A stretch of 64,000 nt of DNA, taken from NCBI RefSeq assembly GCF_015694725.1, contig NZ_JADQDQ010000009.1, positions 1 through 64,000 of the forward strand, written 5' to 3'. Of this stretch, positions 28,237-36,505 are shown one piece after another. The DNA is from Hymenobacter jeongseonensis (GTDB lineage Bacteria; Bacteroidota; Bacteroidia; Cytophagales; Hymenobacteraceae). Under the pieces are notes generated by a model, which worked only from the letters and a program-made list of their open reading frames with translations, was not told the origin of the DNA and ran no database searches. Both the position numbers and the translations under genes were made by a program. How positions within the stretch are numbered: position 1 is the first letter of the stretch; each line of letters starts with the position of its first letter.

Positions 28237-29289
28237 ATGAATTCAGAAGATGTGATTTTCATGCGCCGCGCCCTCGATTTGGCGCAGCTCGGCACCGGCT
28301 ACGCACGCCCCAATCCGTTGGTGGGCTGCGTGGTAACGCACCAGGGCCGCATCATTGGCGAGGGCTGGCACCAGCAATACGGCGGCCCCCACGCCGAAGT
28401 AAACGCGCTGGAATCGGTGGCCAACCAAGCGTTGCTGCGCGAAAGCCGCGTGTACGTGACCCTGGAACCCTGCGCCCACCACGGCAAAACCCCACCCTGC
28501 GCCGACCTGCTCATTGCCAAGGGTGTACCGGAAGTAGTCATTTGCAACGAGGACCCGTTTCCGCTGGTGGCGGGCCGGGGCATCGACAAGCTGCGCGCCG
28601 CCGGCGTGAAGGTGGAAACCGGCGTACTGGCCGCCGAAGGGCGCTGGCTCAACCGCCGGTTTTTCACCTTTCACGAGAAAAAACGGCCCTACCTGGTACT
28701 CAAATGGGCCGAAACGGCCGATGGCTTTCTGGCTGGGCGCTACTTCCAGCCGGTGCAAATCAGCGGGCCGCAGGCGGGCTTGCTCACCCACCAGTGGCGG
28801 GCCGAGGAACAGGCCATTCTAGTGGGCACCCGCACCGCCCTGCACGACAACCCCCGCCTGAACGTGCGCGACTGGCCCGGCCCCCAGCCCACGCGCTTGG
28901 TTATCGACAAAAACCTGAGCCTGCCGCCCACCCACCACCTGCTCGATAGCTCGCAGGCCACCCTCATCTACACCTATCGGCAGCCCCGGCACGCCACCAA
29001 CCTCGACCTCGTGACTTTGTCCGAAGCCGACGACCTGATTCCGCAGGTAATGGGCGACTTGTACGAGCGGCAGATTCAGTCGGTACTGGTGGAAGGCGGC
29101 CCCACGGTGCTCAACGCGCTGATAAACGCCGGGCTGTGGGACGAAATCCGGGTGTTCCGGGCGCCCCTGCGGCTGGGCCAGGGCATTGCCGCGCCGCGCA
29201 TGGGCCTGACGGCTCTGCGCGAGCGGCGGAACGTTGGGCCCGATGAGTTGTTCTGGTATGTAAACGACAAAAAACCTGCGGTGCACTAG
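28237..29289 (+). CDS. ribD: Bifunctional riboflavin biosynthesis deaminase/reductase
   Basis: This 350-residue protein catalyses two successive riboflavin steps: deamination of the pyrimidine intermediate and reduction of its ribosyl side chain. The N-terminal cytidine-deaminase fold carries the zinc motif HAEVNALE and PCAHHGKTPPCADLL. The C-terminal reductase half begins near residue 150 (RPYLVLKWAETADGF) and contains the VEGGPTVLNALI segment. ATG 28237 is chosen (MNSEDVIFMRRALDLA); the frame also opens at a TTG at 28216. No other rib genes are nearby, so the pathway is dispersed. Confidence 0.96.
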   Translation: MNSEDVIFMRRALDLAQLGTGYARPNPLVGCVVTHQGRIIGEGWHQQYGGPHAEVNALESVANQALLRESRVYVTLEPCAHHGKTPPCADLLIAKGVPEVVICNEDPFPLVAGRGIDKLRAAGVKVETGVLAAEGRWLNRRFFTFHEKKRPYLVLKWAETADGFLAGRYFQPVQISGPQAGLLTHQWRAEEQAILVGTRTALHDNPRLNVRDWPGPQPTRLVIDKNLSLPPTHHLLDSSQATLIYTYRQPRHATNLDLVTLSEADDLIPQVMGDLYERQIQSVLVEGGPTVLNALINAGLWDEIRVFRAPLRLGQGIAAPRMGLTALRERRNVGPDELFWYVNDKKPAVH

Positions 29290-29376
29290 CGGCGGGGTGT
29301 AATGCCCGGCGCAATTCAGCGAATCATACTTACGACATTTCCCCGCGCGACAGACGACGCCCGCGCTTCCTCCCTC

Positions 29377-29859
29377 ATGGCCGAAAACCTCACCCTCGAC
29401 ACCACGCTCACCAAAGCCGAGCAATACCGCCAGCTGCTGCCTCAAATCGAAGCCCTCACCACCGGCGAACCCGACCTGACGGCCAACTTGGCCAATACGG
29501 CTGCCGCCCTGCGCCAGGCTTTCGGGTTTTTCTGGGTGGGATTTTATCTGGTGAAGGGCGACGAGCTGGTGCTGGGCCCGTTTCAGGGTCCTATTGCCTG
29601 CACGCGCATTCGGCACGGCAAGGGCGTGTGCGGAGCCAGCTGGGCCCAAGCCCAGACCCTGCTGGTGCCCGACGTGGAAGAATTTCCCGGCCATATTGCC
29701 TGCAGCTCCGATTCGAAATCAGAAATCGTGGTGCCCATTATCAGCAACGGCCAAGTGGTGGCCGTGCTGGACGTGGACAGCGACCAGCTCAACGACTTCG
29801 ACCACGACGACCAAGCTGCGCTGGAACAGCTTATGCAGCTGGCCGCCCGCTGGTTCTAA
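29377..29859 (+). CDS. msrC: Free methionine-(R)-sulfoxide reductase (GAF-domain fRMsr)
   Basis: This 160-residue protein is a single GAF domain that reduces free methionine-R-sulfoxide. Three cysteines sit at residues 75 (IACTRI), 85 (GVCGAS) and 109 (HIACSSDS). Their spacing of 10 and 24 matches the catalytic and resolving cysteines of E. coli MsrC. The frame opens at 29302, but ATG 29377 (MAENLTLDTTLTK) gives the normal length. It follows ribD by 87 bp on the same strand. Confidence 0.93.
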   Translation: MAENLTLDTTLTKAEQYRQLLPQIEALTTGEPDLTANLANTAAALRQAFGFFWVGFYLVKGDELVLGPFQGPIACTRIRHGKGVCGASWAQAQTLLVPDVEEFPGHIACSSDSKSEIVVPIISNGQVVAVLDVDSDQLNDFDHDDQAALEQLMQLAARWF

Positions 29860-29870
29860 CGCCCCAATTG

Positions 29871-29878
29871 TACCTTAG
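29871..29878 (+). promoter_or_regulatory. Possible -7 box (TACCTTAG) of the UPF0323-like lipoprotein gene
   Basis: One base from TAnnTTTG, 27 bp before the ATG at 29906. Confidence 0.35.
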
Positions 29879-29905
29879 CTACTCCTCTATTTTCCAGTTT
29901 TCCCT

Positions 29906-30580
29906 ATGAAAAAGCACTTTCATCCCCTCGGCGACTGGCGGCGCAATGTGCTGCTGATGGCCGCGGCCACCAGCCTGGGCCTGGCCCTGCCGGCTTGCTC
30001 CGACAACCAGCGCGCCGATACCAACGGCGCCGAAGCCGGCTGGGGCGGCGAGACCTACAGCCAGGGCGTCATCACGGAAATGACCGAAGTCCAGCCCGGC
30101 GAATGGAAAATCACGGCCGAGCGCCCGGCCGGCAAAGAAGAAGTAGCCGCCGTGCTGCGCCACTTCGACGGCAAAGTGGACACCCTGCAGGGCCAAGCTC
30201 TGCAGCGCCAAATGCAGGAATACAGCCGCGCCAACCCCGAAAACCGCTCCGGTGGCACCGGCATGATGGACATTCTGATGTGGAGCGGAATCGGCTACAT
30301 GGCCGGGCGTTTCCTCACGCCCAACACCGGCGCCTACGCCAACCCCGGCCTGCTCCAGCGCAACCAAGGCTGGCGCGCCAACGTGGCCCGCGAGCGCCAA
30401 ACCGGCCGCGGCTTTTTCGGCCGGGGCTTCGGCGGCGCCGGCACTTCGCCCAATGCGGGCATCTCGGAAAGCCGCTCCACGGTGCGCACGGCGCCCCGGC
30501 CCAGCTTCCGGAGCAGCTCGCCCGCGGGGCGCAGCAGCGGCTTTGGCAGCCGCGGCGGCTCGCGAGGATTTGGCGGGTAA
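29906..30580 (+). CDS. UPF0323-like lipoprotein next to a glutathionylspermidine-synthase-like gene
   Basis: This 224-residue lipoprotein has a basic N-terminus, a hydrophobic signal and a likely lipobox ALPAC (Cys31). A short soluble region (SQGVITEMTEVQPGEWKITAERPAG) is followed by a Gly-containing hydrophobic segment (MDILMWSGIGYMAGRFL) and a Gly/Ser/Arg/Phe-rich tail (SGFGSRGGSRGFGG). This layout resembles UPF0323 lipoproteins of Epsilonproteobacteria, which lie beside glutathionylspermidine-synthase-like genes, and parallels the ygiB-ygiC pair of enterobacteria. That recollection plus the next gene is the basis for the name; the role is unknown. Confidence 0.7.
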   Translation: MKKHFHPLGDWRRNVLLMAAATSLGLALPACSDNQRADTNGAEAGWGGETYSQGVITEMTEVQPGEWKITAERPAGKEEVAAVLRHFDGKVDTLQGQALQRQMQEYSRANPENRSGGTGMMDILMWSGIGYMAGRFLTPNTGAYANPGLLQRNQGWRANVARERQTGRGFFGRGFGGAGTSPNAGISESRSTVRTAPRPSFRSSSPAGRSSGFGSRGGSRGFGG

Positions 30581-30614
30581 GCCCCTTTCTCAGTTTACAA
30601 AACGTTGTTTACAG

Positions 30615-30720
30615 AACGTCATGCTGAGCGCAGCCGAAGCATCTCGCGTGCCACCGCTAAACTCGACGATTGAGTTAGTGACTGCACGCGAGATGCTTCG
30701 GCTGCGCTCAGCATGACGTT
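30615..30720. repeat. Family A palindromic element A3
   Basis: Perfect 37-bp inverted arms (30615-30651 and 30684-30720) around a 32-nt centre, between the lipoprotein gene and the glutathionylspermidine-synthase-like gene. The arms carry the GCAGCCG variant, as in A5. Confidence 0.95.
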
Positions 30721-30769
30721 GCTATTTATTAAAAATTTATCTACTTCAGCAACTCTCCCTAATTTATCC

Positions 30770-31945
30770 ATGATAAACCTCCTCCCTCTCACCGGCGATG
30801 TTTCGCCCGCCGTGCGCACTTTGGGCTGGGACTGGGCCATTGAGGAAGCGTGCCAGAACTACGTGGCCCGCGAAGCCGTGCAGCTCAGCGAGAACGAGGC
30901 GGAGGTGTTGCTGCAGGCCGCCGATACGCTTTACGACATGCTGGTGGAATCCATTCCGGACCCTATTTCGGATGCGTTTTTGCAGCAACTGGCCATTCCC
31001 GCCAACTTGTGGGAGATTGTGCGCCACTCCTGGAAAGATGAGCGCCACTGGCACCTCTACGGCCGTTTCGACCTGGCCCTGACGCCCGAGGGCCCCAAGC
31101 TGCTGGAGTTTAACGCCGATACGGCCACCAGCATTCCCGAAACCAGTGTGGTGCAATGGGCCAGCCTAGTAGCCACGGGCCAGACCGACGAAGACCGCCA
31201 GGCCAACGGCTTGTTCGAGTGCCTCGAAGACCAGTTCCGCCACTGGCGCACCCTCAATATCGACCGGCAGGCCACCCTGCTGCTGGTGCACCTCCCCGAC
31301 AGCGCCGAAGACGAAGCCAATTGCGCGGTGCTGGCCGAAGCCGCCCACGCCGCTGGCTTTGCGGACTTCCACATTTGCTCCGTCGACGACATGAAGGTGT
31401 CGGTGGCCGGCGAAGACCGGGGCATCTGGGCCGAAACCGCGCCAAACCAGTGGCAGAAATTCGACTTCCTGTTCAAACTCGTGCCCTGGGAAATTCTGGC
31501 CGAAGAGGAACCGGAACTCACCGCCGATTTGGCCCACCTGCAGCTCACGCGCGACGTGGTCACGGCCAATCCGGCCTACAGCTTGATTTTCCAGAGCAAA
31601 GCCTTGCTCGCGCACCTTTGGAACCAGTTTCCGCACCACCCGCTGCTCCTCGAATCTAGCCTGACTACCCTGCCCGGCCACCACATCCGCAAGCCCCTGT
31701 TTGGGCGCGAGGGCCAGAATGTGGCCGAAATTCAGCCCGATGGCCGCACCAGTACCGAAGTCCCAGGCGATTTTGCCCAGCAGCCGCAGCTTTACCAGCG
31801 TTGGGCCGAGCTGCCCGCCGATGCGCAGGGCCGGCGGTACCAAGCGGGGGTTTTCTGGGCTGGGGAGGCCTGCGCCATCGGCTTCCGGCGCGAAGCCGGG
31901 TTGATTACCAATTTGTCGGAATTCGTGCCGCACGTTTTGGTGTAG
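30770..31945 (+). CDS. Glutathionylspermidine synthase-like ATP-grasp protein (YgiC/YjfC type)
   Basis: This 391-residue protein has the C-terminal amidoligase-type ATP-grasp fold of glutathionylspermidine synthase, without the amidase half. Recognisable segments are EEACQNYVAREAVQLSE, LLEFNADTATSIPE, FDFLFKLVPWEIL and KPLFGREGQNVAEI. Homologues ligate small peptides or polyamines using ATP, but the substrate of the YgiC/YjfC branch is unknown. The frame opens at 30713 inside palindrome A3; ATG 30770 (MINLLPLTGDV) is preferred. It pairs with the upstream lipoprotein, separated by the palindrome. A terminator follows. Confidence 0.88.
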   Translation: MINLLPLTGDVSPAVRTLGWDWAIEEACQNYVAREAVQLSENEAEVLLQAADTLYDMLVESIPDPISDAFLQQLAIPANLWEIVRHSWKDERHWHLYGRFDLALTPEGPKLLEFNADTATSIPETSVVQWASLVATGQTDEDRQANGLFECLEDQFRHWRTLNIDRQATLLLVHLPDSAEDEANCAVLAEAAHAAGFADFHICSVDDMKVSVAGEDRGIWAETAPNQWQKFDFLFKLVPWEILAEEEPELTADLAHLQLTRDVVTANPAYSLIFQSKALLAHLWNQFPHHPLLLESSLTTLPGHHIRKPLFGREGQNVAEIQPDGRTSTEVPGDFAQQPQLYQRWAELPADAQGRRYQAGVFWAGEACAIGFRREAGLITNLSEFVPHVLV

Positions 31946-31964
31946 CGCACCGCGTTGCATCCAC

Positions 31965-32004
31965 AAAAAAGCCCGGCTCCATTGGGGAAGCCGGGCTTTT
32001 TTTG
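31965..32004. terminator. Bidirectional terminator between the GSS-like gene and psd
   Basis: A 14-bp stem (31965-31978 with 31989-32002) flanked by A6 and T7. Confidence 0.93.
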
Positions 32005-32020
32005 ATTTTATCAGACGGGT

Positions 32021-32686
32021 TTATTTCACTTTGAGCTGGCAAATAACCGTTTCACCGCCTTTCACTTTCTGGCCCAACTCCACTTTTATTTCGGTGTCTA
32101 TGGGCACAAAAACGTCGACCCGGGAGCCGAATTTGATGAAGCCGAACTCTTCGCCCTGGCTTACTTCGTCGCCCTCGTTCACGTACCACACAATGCGGCG
32201 GGCCATGGCGCCGGCAATCTGCCGGAAGAGCACCAGCGGGCCGGCATCGCTTTCCACCACCACGGTGGTGCGCTCGTTTTGGGTGCTGCTTTTGGGGTGC
32301 CACGCCACCAGGTAGTTGCCGGGGTGGTACTTGAAATACTTCACCAAACCCGAAATGGGGTTGCGGGTGACGTGCACGTTGATGGGCGACATGAAGATGC
32401 TGATTTGCTTGCGCTCATCCTCAAAATATTCGGGTTCGAACACGTTTTCGATGACCACCACCTTGCCATCGGCGGGCGCCAGCAACAAATCTTCGTGGGT
32501 GAACAAGTGCCGGAACGGGCTGCGGAAAAATTGCAGAATCAACAAAAAGACAATAACGGTGGCCCCGGCAAACAGCCGGTTGACCAGGTCCGCACCTTTG
32601 TTCAAATTGAATACCAGCAAATTAAGCGCCAGCAAAACCAGCAGCGTAACGAACAGAATACGTCTTCCTTCTTTATGAATCTTCAT
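32021..32686 (-). CDS. psd: Phosphatidylserine decarboxylase (short archaetidylserine-type)
   Basis: This 221-residue proenzyme makes phosphatidylethanolamine from phosphatidylserine. N-terminal membrane segments (about residues 10-27 and 38-53) precede the catalytic region with ISIFMSPINVHVTRNP and FRQIAGAMARRIV. Self-cleavage is expected between Gly187 and Ser188 in FGSRVDVF, giving the pyruvoyl group on the short alpha chain. It shares strand with glutamate dehydrogenase and with cdsA further upstream, another phospholipid gene, though a hairpin and glutamate dehydrogenase lie between. Confidence 0.95.
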   Translation of the reverse strand: MKIHKEGRRILFVTLLVLLALNLLVFNLNKGADLVNRLFAGATVIVFLLILQFFRSPFRHLFTHEDLLLAPADGKVVVIENVFEPEYFEDERKQISIFMSPINVHVTRNPISGLVKYFKYHPGNYLVAWHPKSSTQNERTTVVVESDAGPLVLFRQIAGAMARRIVWYVNEGDEVSQGEEFGFIKFGSRVDVFVPIDTEIKVELGQKVKGGETVICQLKVK

Positions 32687-32740
32687 GCTAATTGCGAAAC
32701 GGGCCGCCTGGGATGCAAGTTAAAGCCCTCTAGCTAAACA

Positions 32741-32776
32741 ACGGCCCACTTTACCGCAACGGGTAAAGTGGGCCGT
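32741..32776. repeat. 15-bp inverted repeat between psd and glutamate dehydrogenase
   Basis: A near-uninterrupted stem (32741-32755 with 32762-32776) with a 6-nt loop and no T run. It could be an mRNA 3' hairpin of the upstream dehydrogenase gene or a small palindrome unrelated to families A and B. Confidence 0.6.
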
Positions 32777-32865
32777 ATGTTCGGGTGGCGCGCAAAACGG
32801 GAGTATTGCGCCGCCATCAACCCAGCAGGCGCCGTTGCCGACGCCTTCGGATTGGGCAGTAGGGC

Positions 32866-34155
32866 TTAGAAACCGCCGCGGAACTTATAGGTCTGGGCTA
32901 CTTTGTCGATGGCTACCACGTAGGCGGCAATGCGCATCGGCACGTTGTATTTCTGGCTGGTTTGGTACACCTTTTCAAACGCGTCGTTCATGATGCGGTC
33001 GGCGCGGTCGGTCACCATGTCGAGGCTCCACTTGAAGCCTTGCTTGTTCTGCACCCACTCGAAGTAGGAAACGGTTACGCCGCCCGAGTTGGCCAGAATG
33101 TCGGGCACCACCATAATGCCTTTTTCGTTGATAATCGGGTCGGCCGACGCCGAAGTGGGGCCGTTGGCGCCTTCCACGATGAGCTTGGCCTTGATGTTGT
33201 GGGCGTTGTGCTCGGTGATGACGTCTTCCACGGCAGCGGGCACCAGCACGTCCACGTCAGACGTTAGCAGGTCGTTGGGGTCCATGGGCGTGGCGCCGGT
33301 GAAGCCTTCGAGGCGGCCGTTGTGGGCGTTTTTATAGGCAATGGCATCGTCGATGTTGATGCCGTTATCGTTCCAGTAAGCTCCCGAAATGTCGGATACG
33401 CCCTTGATTTTTACGCCTTCGGCGTGCAGCAAAATTGCTGCCCACGAACCCACGTTGCCAAAGCCCTGCACAGCGGCCGATACTTCGGTCGGCTTCAGGC
33501 CCAGCTTTTTCAAAGCAGCCAGCGTCGACACCATCACGCCGCGGCCGGTGGCCTCGGTGCGACCCAGCGAGCCGCCCATTACCAGCGGCTTGCCGGTAAC
33601 TACAGCGGGCGACGTCATGCCGTTGGTTTTGGAGAATTCGTCCATCAGCCACGCCATTTCGCGGGGGCCGGTGCCCATGTCGGGAGCCGGAATGTCGCGG
33701 TCGGGGCCAAAAATATCTTTCAGGGCGAGGGTGTAGCCGCGGGTCATGCGCTCAATTTCGCCGGCGCTCATGGTGGTGGGGTCGCAGATGATGCCGCCCT
33801 TGGCGCCGCCGTAGGGAATATCAACCACAGCGCACTTCCAGGTCATCCAGGCGGCCAGGGCTTTCACCTCGTCGAGGTGCACATTTTTGTCGTAGCGAAT
33901 GCCGCCCTTGCTCGGGCCCAGAATCGTGTTGTGAATAACGCGGTAGCCTTCGAATACGCGAATGTGGCCGTCGTCCATCGTCACCGGAATGTTGACGATA
34001 ACCTGCTTGTCGGCAGCTTTCAGGACGTTGTAGGTGGCATCATCGAGACCCAGAATATCGGCCGCGATGTTGAAGCGCGACATCATCGATTCCAGGGGGT
34101 TTTCGCGGTCCAGGAGCGGGGCGGGTTCTTTATACACGGTGTGGTGGGCTGCCAT
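32866..34155 (-). CDS. gdhA: Glutamate dehydrogenase (Glu/Leu/Phe/Val dehydrogenase family)
   Basis: This 429-residue protein interconverts glutamate with 2-oxoglutarate and ammonium. The substrate domain has KGGIRYDKNV and the catalytic-lysine motif PYGGAKGGI (Lys119). The Rossmann NAD(P) domain has VQGFGNVGSWAA, and the C-terminus ends in AQTYKFRGGF. Length and motifs fit hexameric GDH; amino-acid dehydrogenases of the same superfamily are shorter. The start at 34155 is supported by a TACCTTTG -7 box at 34210-34217. The cofactor preference cannot be fixed by eye. Confidence 0.92.
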   Translation of the reverse strand: MAAHHTVYKEPAPLLDRENPLESMMSRFNIAADILGLDDATYNVLKAADKQVIVNIPVTMDDGHIRVFEGYRVIHNTILGPSKGGIRYDKNVHLDEVKALAAWMTWKCAVVDIPYGGAKGGIICDPTTMSAGEIERMTRGYTLALKDIFGPDRDIPAPDMGTGPREMAWLMDEFSKTNGMTSPAVVTGKPLVMGGSLGRTEATGRGVMVSTLAALKKLGLKPTEVSAAVQGFGNVGSWAAILLHAEGVKIKGVSDISGAYWNDNGINIDDAIAYKNAHNGRLEGFTGATPMDPNDLLTSDVDVLVPAAVEDVITEHNAHNIKAKLIVEGANGPTSASADPIINEKGIMVVPDILANSGGVTVSYFEWVQNKQGFKWSLDMVTDRADRIMNDAFEKVYQTSQKYNVPMRIAAYVVAIDKVAQTYKFRGGF

Positions 34156-34209
34156 TCGGGTTGTGATTAGGGAAGTGTTGGGTGGGAGTGTGCGTACGGT
34201 TTAGGGCCG

Positions 34210-34217
34210 CAAAGGTA
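34210..34217 (-). promoter_or_regulatory. Probable -7 box (TACCTTTG) of glutamate dehydrogenase
   Basis: Minus-strand TACCTTTG, 54 bp before the start at 34155, in the 206-bp gap after cdsA. Confidence 0.55.
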
Positions 34218-34361
34218 TTGGTTTTGCCAAGACCAGAGGCGTATTGCGTGCAAACGTTTGGGGCGTTTCCCCGAGATTGTTTAGCACCAGCAACATTGCC
34301 CCGGCTACCGTTTAGCGGCAATTGCCGCGGGCGCAACCCCGGCAATAACAAGTCCACTTTT

Positions 34362-35261
34362 CTACCCTGCCAGCAATTGCAGCAGCGCCAGCACCGGCAG
34401 CACCAACAAAAAAGCATCGAACCTATCCAACAACCCGCCGTGGCCGGGCATGATGCTGCCCGAATCTTTCACGCCCACGCTGCGCTTGAGCATGGACTCG
34501 GCCAAGTCGCCGAGCGGGCCGAAGATGGCCACGACTCCGGCCGCTACGAGACGGTGTTCCAGCGGCACATCGGGCAGCATAAACTTCAGAGCCCAACCCA
34601 CGGCCAGCGTAAGCAGAAAGCCGCCTGCCCACCCTTCCCAGGTTTTGCCGGGCGAAATGCTGGGAGCCAACTTGTGCTTGCCGAAGGTTTTGCCGGCTGC
34701 ATAGGCGCCTATGTCGGAAGCCCATACCAAGAACAGGAGGGCAAAGACGCGCCGGTAGTCGTAAGCAGAGTGAAAATTTGCGATTACACCCAACAAAATC
34801 ATCGGAAAACTCACGTAAAACAGGCCAGCGAGGGTAGCGGCTAGGTCAGAAAACGGCTTGTTGTGCGTGGGCCAGAGGACAATTGCCCGCAGCAGTAAGA
34901 ACACAGGCAAGCACAGGAATAAGGCGATGGCAACCGCTGGCACAGTGCCTAACGTGCCTTCTTCGTTGGCCGCAACCATAAATACCAGGCCCGCAGTGGT
35001 AATCAAGCTTGTTCCTACTCCTATCCATTTCGCTGGCTTGAATCCATCGGCCCGCATCATGCGGTAGAACTCCAGCAGCATTTTAGTCTGCACGGCCGCG
35101 AAAAATAAGGCGAAGGTCCACGCGCTGTACCACACACTGCCCAGCAGCATGGCCGCGCCGATGGAAGCGTAAATGACCCGCAAGCGCAAGTTGCTGGGGC
35201 CGGTTTTCTGCTCGGTGGGGTCGGCTAATTCGGGGGTAATCGGAGGCGTAAAGTCGGACAA
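34362..35261 (-). CDS. cdsA: Phosphatidate cytidylyltransferase
   Basis: This 299-residue integral membrane protein makes CDP-diacylglycerol from phosphatidate and CTP. About eight hydrophobic helices are seen. The C-terminal family signature is complete: SMLKRSVGVKDSGSIMPGHG followed by GLLDRFD. The Asp-containing segment FLVWASDIGAYAAGKTFGKHKL is also present. It lies 43 bp downstream of the CPBP protease gene on the same strand, probably one operon. Confidence 0.95.
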   Translation of the reverse strand: MSDFTPPITPELADPTEQKTGPSNLRLRVIYASIGAAMLLGSVWYSAWTFALFFAAVQTKMLLEFYRMMRADGFKPAKWIGVGTSLITTAGLVFMVAANEEGTLGTVPAVAIALFLCLPVFLLLRAIVLWPTHNKPFSDLAATLAGLFYVSFPMILLGVIANFHSAYDYRRVFALLFLVWASDIGAYAAGKTFGKHKLAPSISPGKTWEGWAGGFLLTLAVGWALKFMLPDVPLEHRLVAAGVVAIFGPLGDLAESMLKRSVGVKDSGSIMPGHGGLLDRFDAFLLVLPVLALLQLLAG

Positions 35262-35304
35262 CGCGGAGGGATGAGGATGGGCGGAAAGGTAAGCGGTGAG
35301 CAGG

Positions 35305-36291
35305 CTAGGCCAGCGGCTTGGGGCGGTGCAAGTCCACGCCGTCGTGGCTGAGGGTGAGCATTTGGGTGGGCTTGGGCGGGGCCGTCATCTGCTGGTAGAG
35401 GAAGTAGAGCAAGCCGGCCGAGAGCAGCGCCGACGGCACTACCAACGTCCACGGCAAAGACTCGTTGCCGTCGGGGTCGAAGCCCCAGCCGAACAGGCCG
35501 CGCTGGCTGAGGAACAGAATCAGCAGCTGCAAGGCATTCTGTACGAAGTGCGCCGCCATCGACACCAGGATATTGCCGCTCCAGAAGTACAAATAACCGA
35601 GCACCAGCCCGAGCACAAACCGCGGCACAAACCCGAAAAACTGCATGTGAATGGCACTGAAAATGGCTGCCCCCAGCCACACGCCCACGTGCGGCGAAAA
35701 CCACCGCACCAGGTTTTTCTGAATCACGCCCCGAAACACCAGCTCTTCGCTCACGGCCGGCACCACGGCGATGACCACCACCGCCACCAAAAACCGGGTG
35801 GTGGAATTGAACCGCGTGAGGAACTTGGTGAGGCCCTGTGCCCGGTCTTCGCTGGCCCGCGCCCACACCTCGAAATCGTGCAGAAAGCCGGGAAAATGCG
35901 CGTCGGCGTTCCAGGCAATGAGGCTGGACATGAAGGGCACAATGACGACGATAAGCGCCCCGGCGCCCAGCAGCCACCAGCCCGCCCCCAACCGGCGCGG
36001 ATTAAAATACTCGGCCCAGCCGTAGCCCAGCAACGAAGCTAGGGCCAGCGCCCCGCCCGCACCCGCCGAAAACAGCAGCACGCCCTGCGCCATCATCAGC
36101 AGCCCCCAGCCCTGCGGGTACGCCGACGGGGCCGTCATCACCTTGCCGGCTTCGGCCACCGAGAGCCCGAACCCAGCCTGGGCCACTCCAAAAACGACGG
36201 CATAGCCCACGCAAGCCCCCGCCACCAAGAGCACCAGCAGCATCAATACCTGGAGGCCGGGGTGCAGCGTACGGGGCAGGAAACCTTTCAT
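35305..36291 (-). CDS. CPBP-family intramembrane metalloprotease
   Basis: This 328-residue protein has about eight hydrophobic helices. The Abi/CAAX-protease motifs are EELVFRGVIQ (Glu-Glu), FSAIHMQFFGFVPRFVLG (His) and a final SMAAHFVQN (His). It may cleave membrane or prenylated substrates; bacterial members are poorly characterised. It begins at 36291 in the gap shared with divergent dusB and palindrome A4, and precedes cdsA by 43 bp. Confidence 0.9.
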   Translation of the reverse strand: MKGFLPRTLHPGLQVLMLLVLLVAGACVGYAVVFGVAQAGFGLSVAEAGKVMTAPSAYPQGWGLLMMAQGVLLFSAGAGGALALASLLGYGWAEYFNPRRLGAGWWLLGAGALIVVIVPFMSSLIAWNADAHFPGFLHDFEVWARASEDRAQGLTKFLTRFNSTTRFLVAVVVIAVVPAVSEELVFRGVIQKNLVRWFSPHVGVWLGAAIFSAIHMQFFGFVPRFVLGLVLGYLYFWSGNILVSMAAHFVQNALQLLILFLSQRGLFGWGFDPDGNESLPWTLVVPSALLSAGLLYFLYQQMTAPPKPTQMLTLSHDGVDLHRPKPLA

Positions 36292-36366
36292 AGCAGGAGA
36301 CTAGTTGGGAAGGGCGTAAATTTACCGCAGATTTAAATTAAGGCTAACCGACGCACCCCCACAAGA

Positions 36367-36468
36367 ACGTCATGCAGAGCGCCGCGAAGCATCTCGCGTG
36401 CCACCACTAACCCAATCGGTTGGTTACTTGGCTGCGCACGAGATGCTTCGCGGCGCTCTGCATGACGT
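36367..36468. repeat. Family A palindromic element A4
   Basis: Perfect 30-bp inverted arms (36367-36396 and 36439-36468) around a 42-nt centre, in the divergent gap between the CPBP gene and dusB. The arms have the GCAGAGCGCCGCG variant. The centre resembles that of A3. Confidence 0.93.
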
Positions 36469-36505
36469 GCAAATTGGTACGAGGTTCTCATTGAATTATA
36501 AAAAC

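Noticed and set aside
30615-30720. Palindrome A3 as an intrinsic terminator
   Set aside because: Its 37-bp arms are much longer than a terminator stem, there is no T run, and arm sequence recurs in other elements. An effect on transcription is possible but not the main signal.
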